In this document: in pieces, positions 53,772 to 63,800 of the stretch
Numbering within the stretch: position 1 is the first letter of the stretch
Layout of the letters: the number at the start of each line of letters is the position of its first letter
Source: UKL13-2 sp038206765
GTDB lineage: Bacteria; Pseudomonadota; Gammaproteobacteria; Burkholderiales; Usitatibacteraceae
DNA: 64,000 nt
NCBI GenBank assembly: GCA_038206765.1
Contig: JBBRAM010000001.1
Span: forward strand, 186,001 to 250,000
Reading direction: 5' to 3'
Notes under the pieces: model-generated
Databases searched by the model: none
What the model was told of the DNA's origin: nothing
Seen by the model: only the letters and a program-made list of their open reading frames with translations
Program-made: the position numbers and the translations under genes

Positions 53772-55466
53772 TTGTCGACCACGCAAAACAAAATCGAAAA
53801 ACCCACTTCGGGCTTCGCCAGCACCATCGCACGGCCGATTGTATTTGATGGCACGCAGTCACCGGTCAAGACCGCGCTCTTCATCATCATTTGCGCGGCA
53901 TGGATTTTGCCGGGTTTGGTCGGCCACGATCCGTGGAAATCGGCCGACGAAGCAATCCCGTTTGGTGTCATTTTGTCGATGCTGCGCGACGGGCAGTGGC
54001 TCACGCCAATGATTGCAGGCGTTGCCGATTTTGATTACCCACCGCTCTATCATTGGGTTGCCAGTGCGACCGCATGGACTCTTTCGCCGGTGCTCGCGTT
54101 GCACGACGGCGCACGGCTCGCCACTGGGCTGCTCATGGCAATCACCATGTTGTATGTGCATAAAACCGCCACCCGCTTGTTTGACGAACGCGCTGGTCGA
54201 ATCGCGGTGTTGCTATTGATTAGCTGCTTGGGTTTGATTTGGCGCGCACATCTCATCAACCCCGAGGTGGCCGGCCTTGCTGGCTATTCCATCGCGTTTT
54301 ACGGCATGACAAGACTGCGCTCGGAGCCCCGTAAAGGGGGCGTCAATAATGGCGTTGGTGCGGCCGTCGTAGCACTCTCCATCGGCATCGGACCCGCCCT
54401 GCTTATTCCGCTCATATCGTTGGTACTCATTACGTTTTTGCACGATTGGCGTAACCGCGATTTCCGGCGTGGAATTGCGATTTCGCTGATTGTCATGTTG
54501 CCGTTGATGCTGATTTATCCAGTTGCGCTATGGTTGACGGGCTCGATGACCCATGGGGCGTACGTTGCGGTTCTGGGCATACCTTTTTTATCGGAAGAAT
54601 CGCGGCACGCGTTCATCCCAACTTATTTTATACAAATCATGCCTTGGTACGGCATGCCAGCTTTGCCGTTTGCGATTTGGCTATGGTGGCGCGGCCGTGC
54701 CAAGCTGCGCGATCGGGTCGAGTTGGCGATACCACTGGTGGCTTTTGTGGTGTTGCTGATTGGATTTTCGATGCTGCGCGAATCGCGCGATGCCTTCGCG
54801 ATCGCATTGCTGATCCCGCTGGCATTTGCCGCTGCCAGCTCTCTGGATCGCCTCCCGCGCGCGATGGCAAGTTTTATGGATTGGTTTAGCGTTCTGTTTT
54901 TCGGCTTTCTGATAGCCGTGCTGTGGCTGTACTGGGCGGCGGCATTGACGGGCACTCCTAGCGGCGTGGCACGCGATGCCGCCAGGCTTGCGCCAGGATT
55001 CACCGTCACGTTTGGCGTCATCACTTTTTCGATCGCGCTGCTCATAACGCTCATCTGGCTCTATGCAGTGGTACGAGCGCACCGCAGCAACCGACGCGCG
55101 ATTGTGAACTGGGCAGCGGGCATTACGCTCATTTGGGTAATCCCTAATATGCTGGCGTTGCCAGCGTTTGATTATGTGTTGAGCTATCGAGGGGTCGCGG
55201 CGGCGATTCAAAACCAACTGCCCGCAGACCGAAAATGTATCGTAGCTTACGGCTTGGGCGATGCGCAGCGCGCCTCGTTGGATTATTTTGTAGGGCTTCG
55301 TGTTGTGCAGCAAAACGACGCGAAGTCCGATAGCTGTGATTGGCTACTCACGCAAGGCACGAGAGAGCGATCACCGGTGGTCGACGCGACTTGGGAGCTT
55401 CGTTGGCAGGGCTCCCGGCCGGCGGATCGGACTGAACGGTTTTCGCTTTACCACCGGCAGAAATAA
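53772..55466 (+). CDS. GT39/ArnT-like membrane glycosyltransferase
   Basis: A 564-residue integral membrane protein with about 11 helices. The first periplasmic loop has KSADEAIPFGVILSMLRDGQWLTPMIAGVADFDYPPLYHW, matching the GT-C catalytic loop of dolichyl-phosphate-mannose/ArnT-type transferases, which use lipid-linked sugars. A soluble periplasmic domain of ~80 residues ends the protein. The start is a TTG, 21 bp after the protease stop, so the two genes may be co-transcribed. The acceptor is unknown. Confidence 0.8.
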   Translation: MSTTQNKIEKPTSGFASTIARPIVFDGTQSPVKTALFIIICAAWILPGLVGHDPWKSADEAIPFGVILSMLRDGQWLTPMIAGVADFDYPPLYHWVASATAWTLSPVLALHDGARLATGLLMAITMLYVHKTATRLFDERAGRIAVLLLISCLGLIWRAHLINPEVAGLAGYSIAFYGMTRLRSEPRKGGVNNGVGAAVVALSIGIGPALLIPLISLVLITFLHDWRNRDFRRGIAISLIVMLPLMLIYPVALWLTGSMTHGAYVAVLGIPFLSEESRHAFIPTYFIQIMPWYGMPALPFAIWLWWRGRAKLRDRVELAIPLVAFVVLLIGFSMLRESRDAFAIALLIPLAFAAASSLDRLPRAMASFMDWFSVLFFGFLIAVLWLYWAAALTGTPSGVARDAARLAPGFTVTFGVITFSIALLITLIWLYAVVRAHRSNRRAIVNWAAGITLIWVIPNMLALPAFDYVLSYRGVAAAIQNQLPADRKCIVAYGLGDAQRASLDYFVGLRVVQQNDAKSDSCDWLLTQGTRERSPVVDATWELRWQGSRPADRTERFSLYHRQK

Positions 55467-56276
55467 AAGCTGCTGCCTGCGGCAAGCCATACAAATTCAA
55501 CACCAACCCAACGCCAACCCAGCGCAAACCGAACACCAAAACGTAAGAATTGATCAGGGAAAGAAAGTTGGCGTCATCAATCGCCACACCTGTCGTCAAT
55601 GCCAAGGCGGTGTAGGTGGGGGGCTAAACAGCCCGTAGAGTGGCTCTGGTGGCTGGGTTAGACAATTTAATCGCGTCCCACCCCTTCGATGGCTTAGAGC
55701 AGGTGTTGGCGCTGGTGGCCTACGATGCTTGCTGAGTTCGGGCGGTATTTTGTTAAGGCGCGGGGGTGCAAATTGCGTGTGGCTGCTAGACCCACCCGCT
55801 CAGTTATCTTATCGAAGAGTCTTGTACTGGCGCGGGTTTTAGATGTGAATACCCAAACAAAACGCTGTTTTTGGCTAAATGCTGGGACGTCAGAACCGTC
55901 CCTAACGTTGCTGGCTGCAGCTTTTCGTGCCCTCACCCCTTTATCAAACGCCCAATTGACAGTTTGGCGTTCGAACTGTCGCGCCTAGCACTTGTGTCCG
56001 GGAAATGCCGCGGAAATCCGCGCCCTCGCTAAGCTTTCAGCCTTGAGCTTCTATTTTCCTCGGTTCGTACTAAGTTATCGACCCACTGCGTTATGCGAAA
56101 GAGTTCTCGCTTTGTGTACGGCAGCGCACAGAACTGGCCGGGAGAAGCAGCTAATCTGCGCGGACGACGCGACTGATGTGCCACGGGATTGATGTGCTAC
56201 TGTTATGCGCTGTCCGTTTGTTTGCAGATTGCACCCGTTTTTCTACCCCTGACTTTCTACTTTTAGAGGATTCAAA
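55467..56276. other. Gene-poor interval, about 810 bp
   Basis: No convincing gene. Short frames on both strands have biased, low-complexity composition. The stretch 55500-55540 is a degenerate CAACCCAACGC-type repeat. A perfect CGCGGATTTCCGCG palindrome reading lies near 56008-56024. A 17-bp segment at 56060-56076 is shared in inverted orientation with 38126-38142. Confidence 0.5.
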
Positions 56277-56522
56277 ATGAAACATACTGTACTGGCTTCT
56301 GCGCTTTTTGCAGCCATCATGCTATCCGCATGTGATAAACCAACCGTCGTTAACGTACCAGCGCCCACACCAACACCGACTACCACCATCGTCGTACCCG
56401 GACCTGCTGGAGCACCTGGCGCTCCAGGGGCCCCAGGCACCGACGGCGCTAAAGGCGAGCCCGGCAAAACTGGCGACAGCACGACTGTGATCGTCACACC
56501 GCCACCCGCACCGCGCAATTAA
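56277..56522 (+). CDS. Small lipoprotein with collagen-like Gly-X-Y repeat
   Basis: An 81-residue protein: signal peptide with lipobox LSAC (Cys19), a Pro/Thr-rich spacer (28-41), then nine consecutive Gly-X-Y triplets (42-68, GPA GAP GAP GAP GTD GAK GEP GKT GDS), and a Val/Pro tail. Short collagen-like repeats in bacterial lipoproteins can trimerise. The ATG is preceded by AGAGGA. It is followed 30 bp later by a DUF3309 gene. Confidence 0.8.
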   Translation: MKHTVLASALFAAIMLSACDKPTVVNVPAPTPTPTTTIVVPGPAGAPGAPGAPGTDGAKGEPGKTGDSTTVIVTPPPAPRN

Positions 56523-56552
56523 ATCGCTTCTTCCAACACTAAGGAGACCCCC

Positions 56553-56711
56553 ATGGGTTTAGGAACCATTTTGCTAGTCGTACTCATCCTGATGCTGGTC
56601 GGTGCGCTGCCGACTTGGGGACATAGCCGCAGCTGGGGTTACGCACCCAGCGGCGGTCTCGGTCTGGTCTTGCTCATCCTCATTATTTTGCTGGTGATGG
56701 GCAAGATTTGA
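56553..56711 (+). CDS. DUF3309 family small membrane protein
   Basis: A 52-residue protein: two hydrophobic helices (about 3-18 and 35-50) joined by a short loop with ALPTWGHSRSWGYAPSGG, the DUF3309 hallmark. SD AAGGAG lies upstream of the ATG. Such proteins are frequent, stress-associated and functionally uncharacterised. Probably co-transcribed with the collagen-like lipoprotein. Confidence 0.88.
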   Translation: MGLGTILLVVLILMLVGALPTWGHSRSWGYAPSGGLGLVLLILIILLVMGKI

Positions 56712-56726
56712 CGTGTGGTTTTTGAC

Positions 56727-56768
56727 AAAGCCAGTGATGCGATCCTCATCGATCGCATCACTGGCTTT
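56727..56768 (+). terminator. Strong hairpin after the DUF3309 gene
   Basis: Perfect 17-bp arms (AAAGCCAGTGATGCGAT and its complement) with an 8-nt loop, 16 bp after the DUF3309 stop. The downstream T-run is weak beyond the stem, so it may act as a terminator, an mRNA 3' stabiliser, or both. Confidence 0.65.
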
Positions 56769-57284
56769 GGCACTATTCGGGTGGGATACGATATTTCCCT
56801 AGCCGCTGCACTCGGGAACCTTTAGAACGCTTAGACTGAAGCAAGTGCATGCGTCTCGCCAACCGACGTAATGCCTGAACCCTCTAGAGACTGAGCCGCC
56901 TGTGAAACGCCAGTTGCAGGGCAGAGCATCTCCACACATACGCTCTCAAGCAAGTTCGATTGTTCGCGGTGACTCTATGCGCTTCACAGCGGCAGTGGGC
57001 TCGTTGCAGCCCATCGGTTCGGCAAACCTCTAGCTTGGCGTTTTATTCAAACGCTTCATCCACTCCAGAATATCGCTTCACGTCAGGCTTGCATCCACCC
57101 TCGAGTGTTGAGGCTTGTGTTTTTTAATTCCGCTAAATTGGTAGCGTATTGCGGGTGTTTGCAAGACTTTTCTAGCTTGAATTCCCTAAGGATATTTGAG
57201 CTTGGCGGCCTTTAAAAATGGAATAATTGCGCTAGACCTCATTTGCACTACCGTCTGACCCAGTAGCTCTTAACCCCGCAGATC
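56769..57284. other. Gene-poor interval, about 515 bp
   Basis: No intact gene. A minus-strand segment near 57034-57093 reads SDILEWMKRLNKTP after an in-frame stop, vaguely like the C-terminus of beta-CASP metallo-beta-lactamase-fold proteins, so part of this may be a decayed gene. The rest shows nothing I can support. Confidence 0.45.
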
Positions 57285-57869
57285 TCAGATATCGCCAGGC
57301 TTTAATTTAGACATTGTTTGTACGATGCGCTCAAGGAACGCTTTGAAGCTTGGCGCTATAACTTCAATTTCGCCTTCAACAATATCGTGCAAGAGAACCT
57401 GCCCAACTGTTCCGCCTTTAGGTGGTGCGAAATCTAGATACAAGTTACCTCCTCCTCCAAAAAGGCCTATCTCAATAATCGTCTTATCCCACTTGCGCGG
57501 GATATAAGAACCAACAATGAGCTTGCAGTTTGCCGGAAATTCGTTTTCATTTCTTGCTGCATATTGCCCGTTTTCCCACGTTTCAATCCACATCTCTAGT
57601 GGTAAAAGCTCGAGGCCACTGCCGAGTAGTCCACCCATGATCGGACAAGCAGCGTAAATACATTCCCCCCCATAAAAGTCATTCGGGCGGACGTAAACAC
57701 CATAACTATCTACGATTTCCTTTGGAAGAAGTAGTTGAAAGTACCCTTCAACTTCATGAACAACGCTGGCATTTAATGTTTCATTCAGGCGCAATGGGAC
57801 TGGGTCACCACCAAGGCGTCGGCAATGCTTATCAATTTCAGTCCGAAGTTGCTGCATTTCGTTTTTCAT
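57285..57869 (-). CDS. SMI1/KNR4 (SUKH) family protein
   Basis: A 194-residue protein with the SUKH-type pattern: FQLLLPKEIVDSYGVYVRPNDF (LPxxy...), LLPLEMWIETWENG, then the WDKTIIEIGLFGGGGNLYLDFAPPKGGTVGQV core and the SFKAFLERIV end. SUKH proteins are commonly immunity proteins against polymorphic toxins. No toxin gene is adjacent, so this may be an orphan immunity gene or a cytosolic family member with another role. The frame is intact. Confidence 0.85.
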   Translation of the reverse strand: MKNEMQQLRTEIDKHCRRLGGDPVPLRLNETLNASVVHEVEGYFQLLLPKEIVDSYGVYVRPNDFYGGECIYAACPIMGGLLGSGLELLPLEMWIETWENGQYAARNENEFPANCKLIVGSYIPRKWDKTIIEIGLFGGGGNLYLDFAPPKGGTVGQVLLHDIVEGEIEVIAPSFKAFLERIVQTMSKLKPGDI

Positions 57870-57976
57870 AGCACTCCCCTTGCAGCCCCATGGAGTCTTT
57901 CAATGTGGCAATTGAATTGGACAAAATTAATGGCAGCGCAAAAATCGAGTCTCCATCATTCTTGCAAAGCTCCACA

Positions 57977-58801
57977 TCACCAATAATTCTCAACAATAAT
58001 GTGCCCCGGCTCCAAGCGGCGATTCATGCGGAAGCCACGGGCTTTGAGAATCGCGCGCATCCCTTCCACCATTTCCGGGTTGCCGCAAAGCATGAAGCGC
58101 GAGTGTTCGTCCGCCATTGGTAAAGCTGCCCCGCGCTCCAGCTCACCGGATTCGGTTAGCGTGGTGACGCGTCCATGAAATGTCACCGCCGAGTGGTTCG
58201 CGTTGGTGGCTATTGGTTCGCGGGTGAGTGTGCGGACGAAAGTAAGTTTGGCATGTTCTGAATTCGGGCCTTGTTGATGCTGGCGAGCGAATTGGTCAAG
58301 CTCGTCGGTATAGGCCAAGTCTTGCAACTGGCGTACGGATTGTACGACGATGATGTTCTTAAATTGCTTCCAAACAGCACTATCGCGCACCATCGAAATA
58401 TAGGGTGCCATGCCGGTTCCGGTGGCGATGAGCCATAGATCGCGGCCATCTTTAAAACGATTCGTGGTTAAGAACCCCTGCGACATTTTTTCAACGTGTA
58501 TTAGGTCGCCAATTTGCAATTTGGCGACTCGGCTTGAAAATTCGCCAGTTGGTACAACGACTAAAAAAAATTCCAAAAAGGGCTGGTTAGGTGCGGAGAC
58601 AATCGAATAGGCTCGCCAAATAGTTTCGCCATCCTCTTTGGTCAAACCAATCCGCGCAAACAGTCCGGGCGTGAAGCGGTATGCGGGATCACGGCGAATG
58701 CGAAACGACATCAAGCCGGGGTTCCAGTGATGTATCCACACGACGGGTTCGTCGGTGTATTTCGGCGCGGTAACTTTTTGTGATTCGGTGGAGGAAGGCA
58801 T
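57977..58801 (-). CDS. fpr: Ferredoxin--NADP+ reductase
   Basis: A 274-residue flavoprotein with the FAD-binding RAYSIVSAP, the NADP-binding GTGMAPYISMVRD, the FMLCGNPEMVEGMRAIL segment and the typical C-terminal aromatic end VENYW. It balances NADPH and reduced ferredoxin/flavodoxin, often in oxidative stress. 47 bp downstream of the ABC exporter gene on the same strand. Confidence 0.95.
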   Translation of the reverse strand: MPSSTESQKVTAPKYTDEPVVWIHHWNPGLMSFRIRRDPAYRFTPGLFARIGLTKEDGETIWRAYSIVSAPNQPFLEFFLVVVPTGEFSSRVAKLQIGDLIHVEKMSQGFLTTNRFKDGRDLWLIATGTGMAPYISMVRDSAVWKQFKNIIVVQSVRQLQDLAYTDELDQFARQHQQGPNSEHAKLTFVRTLTREPIATNANHSAVTFHGRVTTLTESGELERGAALPMADEHSRFMLCGNPEMVEGMRAILKARGFRMNRRLEPGHIIVENYW

Positions 58802-58848
58802 ATTAAGAATGGAGCAAGTCGATTGGTGGTTTAGTTTTTCTTATTAAA

Positions 58849-60753
58849 TTAATGGGTGTTGAACTGAAGCGCCGCCAGCCTCGCGTAAAGCCCGCCTTCA
58901 GCGACGAGCGCATCATGCGTGCCCTCCGCCACCATGACCCCATCTTCGAGCACGATGATGCGGTTGGCTGATTTCACGGTGGCCAAGCGGTGGGCAATGA
59001 TGAGCGTGGTGCGGCCCTGCATTAATTTTTCCATGGCCAGCTGCACCATCCGCTCAGACTCCGCGTCCAGCGCGGAAGTTGCCTCATCCAGTAACAAAAC
59101 CGAACGATCCGCTAAAAATGCGCGAGCAATTGAGATGCGTTGACGCTGCCCACCGGAAAGCTTCACACCGCGTTCGCCCAATTGGGTGTCAAAGCCTTGC
59201 GGCATGGATTCAATAAACTCAAGCGCGAATGCAGCTTCACAGGCAGCCCGCACTTCGGCATCCGGGGCCTCTGGTCGGCCATAGCGCACGTTTTCCCACA
59301 CATTGGCTGCGAATATCACGGCATCTTGCGACACCAAGGCGATACGCGAGCGCACTTCGCGCGGGTCGGCTGTTTTGACATTCACGCCGTCGAGCAGAAC
59401 AGAGCCCGACGCGGGATCGTAGAAGCGCAGCAATAGCTGAAAAACAGTGGTCTTGCCGGCGCCGCTCGGCCCCACCAATGCGACGACTTCGCTGGGCTCA
59501 ACACTGAGGGATAAATTTTTGAGTGCTGGCGTTTCGGGTCGAGATGGGTAGTGGAACGTCACGTCTTGAAATTGAACGCGCCCGGATTTAGCGGCTCGAT
59601 CTGATTGCGGCATCGAAACCGGATTTTTTGGCACATCAATATCAGATTTTGTGGCGAGCAATTCCATGATCCGCTCCGACGCGCCAGATGCTCGCATTAG
59701 CTCTCCATAGACTTCTGAAACTGCCGCTACTGCACTCGCTACCATAACCGCATAAAACACAAAGGCAGATAATTCGCCCGCAGTGATGCGTCCGGCAATA
59801 ACATCGCGCCCGCCGACCCATAGAATCACGGCAATGGCACCGAATGCGAGTGTAATTACGGCAGCAATCAGGCCGGCAGTGTAAAACGCCTTGGTTTCGC
59901 CCGCCTTAAAAATCGCTTCAACCCGATCCCCAAAACGACGCCGATCAACTGTCTCATGCGCATAGGCTTGGACGGTACGGATTTCGTGTATCGATTCATC
60001 AATGTAGGCGCTTGCTTCGGCGGTGTTATCGGTGATTTGCTTGGCGAGCTTGCGCACACGGCGACCGAGCACCAATATCGGCACCATCACCAGAGGGATC
60101 ACGGCCAAAACGAAGAGGGTTAATTTAACGCTAGTAAAAAACAGCAGCGTCATGCCGCCAATAAAAAACGCGATATTGCGTAGCGACATCGTGACCATTG
60201 TGCCGACCACCGATTCGATCAGGGTTGTATCGTTGGTCAAACGCGAGATCACTTCGCCGGTACGGGCGTTCTCAAAAAAGCTCGGTGACAATGTGAGCAA
60301 ATGCGAATAAACCGCATGGCGAATATCGGCCACAACGCGCTGCCCGATCCACGTGATGTTGTACGAGCGAAAAAAAGTGGAGACGCCCAGCAACGTAAGC
60401 ATGCCGACTAAGATCAGCAATGTGCCGTCTAGTGTTGTGGCATCGCCCGACGCAAAACCTTGGTCAATCACATGCTTGAGGCCAGGGCCAATCATCAACA
60501 CCGAAGCCGAAGACACGCACATCGCGAGCATTGCCACTGCAAAGCGGATTTTGTACGGCGCGACATAGCGCACCAAAACCGCTAATTTTTTGAGGTCACG
60601 AGCGCTTGATTTTGCGAGCGGGGGGACGGCATCTGCGAGGGGGACTACGGGAGGGATTACGGGAGGTAATGCGGCAGACGGAGGCGATGAAAGCGACGAC
60701 GGGGATTGGGATGGGGTTCGGGACACGGGATAACCTGAAAATGGCTCAGCCAC
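58849..60753 (-). CDS. ABC exporter, MsbA-related (TMD-NBD half transporter)
   Basis: A 634-residue half transporter. A Pro/Ser-rich N-terminal tail of ~50 residues precedes six membrane helices (about 65-340), then an ATPase domain with Walker A GPSGAGKTT, signature LSGGQRQRISIARA, Walker B VLLLDEATSALD and the H-loop AHRLATV. The sequence falls with the MsbA-related/multidrug exporter group rather than clear MsbA (no lipid A biosynthesis neighbour). Exports lipids or drugs; the substrate is not determinable. Confidence 0.9.
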   Translation of the reverse strand: MAEPFSGYPVSRTPSQSPSSLSSPPSAALPPVIPPVVPLADAVPPLAKSSARDLKKLAVLVRYVAPYKIRFAVAMLAMCVSSASVLMIGPGLKHVIDQGFASGDATTLDGTLLILVGMLTLLGVSTFFRSYNITWIGQRVVADIRHAVYSHLLTLSPSFFENARTGEVISRLTNDTTLIESVVGTMVTMSLRNIAFFIGGMTLLFFTSVKLTLFVLAVIPLVMVPILVLGRRVRKLAKQITDNTAEASAYIDESIHEIRTVQAYAHETVDRRRFGDRVEAIFKAGETKAFYTAGLIAAVITLAFGAIAVILWVGGRDVIAGRITAGELSAFVFYAVMVASAVAAVSEVYGELMRASGASERIMELLATKSDIDVPKNPVSMPQSDRAAKSGRVQFQDVTFHYPSRPETPALKNLSLSVEPSEVVALVGPSGAGKTTVFQLLLRFYDPASGSVLLDGVNVKTADPREVRSRIALVSQDAVIFAANVWENVRYGRPEAPDAEVRAACEAAFALEFIESMPQGFDTQLGERGVKLSGGQRQRISIARAFLADRSVLLLDEATSALDAESERMVQLAMEKLMQGRTTLIIAHRLATVKSANRIIVLEDGVMVAEGTHDALVAEGGLYARLAALQFNTH

Positions 60754-60864
60754 ATTGTACCGCTTGAATGCGCCCCAGCACCGCTCTCCTAAGTAGGAGT
60801 AGGAGCAGGAGCAGGAGCTGCGGTCGACCTGCCCAGCCGCTCAATTGGAACCAGCGTCAAACAG

Positions 60865-63800
60865 CTACAACCCGCCGCGCTTCAGAACAGGACGCGCCAC
60901 ATTTCCCGACACTGAAAAGATTGCCCGATCCTGCGCCACATTGGAGCGAATTTCCGAGCCAACTGAACCGGATAACGCGCCGGTCGAATAAACCACGCTA
61001 ACATTGCCATTCGCGAGCAGCACACCCCCAGCCAGTTTAAGGCGCTCGTAGCGAATCATGCCATCACCTACCTTCAATTGCCCGGTTAAATCGCTAAATT
61101 TGGATTGCCCGCCGACTGCGTTGCCGTCCGTTGATCGCATCACCTGCACCAAGTCTGCATTGCCAATCGACCCTTCTTTAACGGCAAAATTCCCCTGAAT
61201 TTTTGGTTGGTCCAAAATCGTGCCAACTGAACCCGCAAACGCCGCCACGCTGAACTCGCCTTCCAGTCGCCCACCCAGGCTGACAGCCCGGGTAAATACT
61301 TCTGTGAGCTGGTCGAGCTTAATTTTTTGGGCACTGATGTTGCCGGAAACACTAATGCCTTGCTTCCAATCAATTTTGAGCGCGCCCGTCGCACTACCAT
61401 CAAAAAACTTAGCTTTTACCTCGGGCAAAATCATTTGCTGATTGCCGAACGTGCCTTTGGCCGAAAACGAATCCAGCAGGATGGCCGCGCCGATCGGCGA
61501 AACAAGTTCCCGTGCGCTGACGTCGATCGTGAATTCACCGGTTTCCGTCGGCAAGCTGGCTGCGTCAGCGGGCGTGGCCTTGGAAGGGGAAGGGGCGGGG
61601 GTAGGCGAAGCGGAAGCGGCTGGCGCAATATCCACCATCCATTTATTGCCTTTAGCCCGCATGGACGCGTGGGTGATGGCACCTTTCGTGTTGAATTTAA
61701 GTTCCGCATCAAACGCATCGAGGTTGATATTTTTAAGATCTAGCTTAACGTTTTTGAGCACGATTTTGCTGATCTCAATGGCTTTTGAACGACCTTCCGG
61801 ATCGCCCCATCGCGCCGCACGACCAAGCGCCTCAGCGGTGATGGTGACGTTCTCTAGTTCAAATGAATCAATAGCGAATCGGTCACCAAATAGGGCCGCC
61901 ATATCCATATACATTTTGCCGCTGGTCGCTTTGGCATCAAATAATTTACCCAAGGCCACCTGATCGAGCTTAACGTGAGGGCGAGGGAATAGGCCAATCC
62001 TAAGGCCGCTCGATGAGACATCGTCGTGTACCCAGCCAGCCAACGCTTTTTCCAAACGAGTATTCACCGCGCCCAGCGGCACAACTTGAATTAAGATCAC
62101 CGCGAGTACAAATAAACTCAGCAGACCTACCATTGTCCATCGCAGCAAATGGCGTTCGCGCTTGACGGGGCGCCGACGTTTGCCAGAGGCGATTTCCAAC
62201 TGCTCAGCCTGAGTGCGCTCGGCTTGCTCTTGCAATTCTCGCAACCGGGCGACCTGACCGGCCCGGGAAGCGGCTTCAGCTTCTTCTTCCAACCGAGACT
62301 TTTCTTCGGCTTTTTCACGTAGTGCGCGTTCATGCTGCACCCGTGCTTCGGCTTCTTGCTCGAAGCGCTCCAGTTCCACCGCCTGCTGAGATGCGGCAAG
62401 CGAAGTGGCCTCCCGCGCGGCCATTTCGGATTCTGCCTTGCGTTCCGCTTCTTCACGGGCGCGACGCTCGCTTTCCAGTTCAGTCTGGCTTGCCCTCTCA
62501 GCTTGCTTGCGTTTTGCAGCCTCTGACTTTGCGCGCGCCTCCGCATCCGCAGTAGCGCCTTTTTCAGCTGCAAGCTTGGCAATCATTTCCGCCTCAACCC
62601 GCTCGCGCTCTAAGGCTTCTTCGCGCGCGCGTGCTTCCAGTCTGAGTCGCTGCGCCGCGGCGTTGCGATCTGATTCATCGCGTGCTTTGCGCTCACGTTC
62701 TAGTTGGGCCTGACTGGCTTGGTTGGCCTCCAACGCCTGCTCACGCATCTCTTGCTCAGCCAGCGCACGCGCCTCGGCTTGCGCTTTAGCTTCCTTTTCG
62801 GCGGCTAATTCAGCTTGGCTGGCTTGCAATGCCGTTTCACGCAGTGCTTGCTCTGCCCGGGCACGGGCTTCGGCTTCAGCCTTCGCTTCTTTTTCAATCG
62901 CCAGTGCGGCAAGGCTTGCCTGCTGCGCTTTTTCGCGTAGTTCCTGCTCGATTAGCGCACGCGCTTCGGCCTGAATTTTAGCCTCTTTTTCCGCCGCCAG
63001 TTTGGCTGCCATTTCGGCTTCAACCTGCGCGCGTTTTTTTGCTTCGCTGCGCGCAAGCTCTTCCAAACGCAACCGTTGCGCCTCAGTTTCAGCTTGAGCC
63101 TTTTGGCGCGCCTGCTCTTCAATCTTTAAGCGCGCCGAGAATTCAGCCGCTGTTTTGGCGGCCGCATCGGCTTGCGCGACCGCCATCTCACGGGCGGCAG
63201 CTTCGGCGACTTTCTTTTCTGCATTGAGTGCCGCAATCCGCTCCTCCATTTCGGCGCGTATTTTAGTCTCTTGCTCGGCCAACATGTTCTTCGCGTCAGC
63301 TTCAGCGCGTTGTGTAGCGGCGGCACCGGCGCGCTCTAACAAGCCACGTTCCTCAACCAGCCGCGCCTCCAACATTCGACGCGCATCTTCCTGTGCGCCC
63401 TGTCGAACCGCTGCTTCGACCTCAACCCGCGCGCTGTCTTCGATGTCGCTCTTCAGCATGACTTCCATCTCGGCGCGGACCTGCGCCTCGATTTCTGCCT
63501 TCAACTGTTGCCGTAAATCGCGCTGTGCGGACTCAAATTCAACAGCCTGTTTTTTGGCGGCGGCATCGGCCTGCAAACGCGCCTCAGCCAATAACTTAGC
63601 TTCAGACTCGGCAGCCACACGTGCACGCGCTAGTGCCTGCGCTTCTGCTTCTGCCTTAGCACGCGCGGCGGCCAGCGCTTTTTGCTGCTCGGCTTGCTCG
63701 GCAAGCTGATCACGCGTCATTTTTTCGCGCGTGGCAATGGCAATTTCACGTTGTTTGTTTTCTTCTGCCAATCGCAACTCTAGCTCGGCGCGGGCGTGTT

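Noticed and set aside
55348..55605. 85-codon minus-strand frame ending inside the GT39-like gene
   Set aside because: It has a hydrophobic stretch, but 119 bp are antisense to the glycosyltransferase end, the rest is a degenerate low-complexity repeat, and there is no SD or ATG.
55725..56192. Two short plus-strand frames (87 and 66 codons)
   Set aside because: Ala/Leu/Arg/Cys-rich, no domain, no good SD; interval looks non-coding.
56780..57280. tRNA-like or structured RNA gene in the gene-poor interval
   Set aside because: No acceptor/T-arm pattern or strong paired elements could be found by eye.
62322..63709. Several plus-strand Ala/Ser-rich frames (up to 184 codons)
   Set aside because: Mirror images of the Ala/Glu/Arg-rich coiled coil on the other strand.
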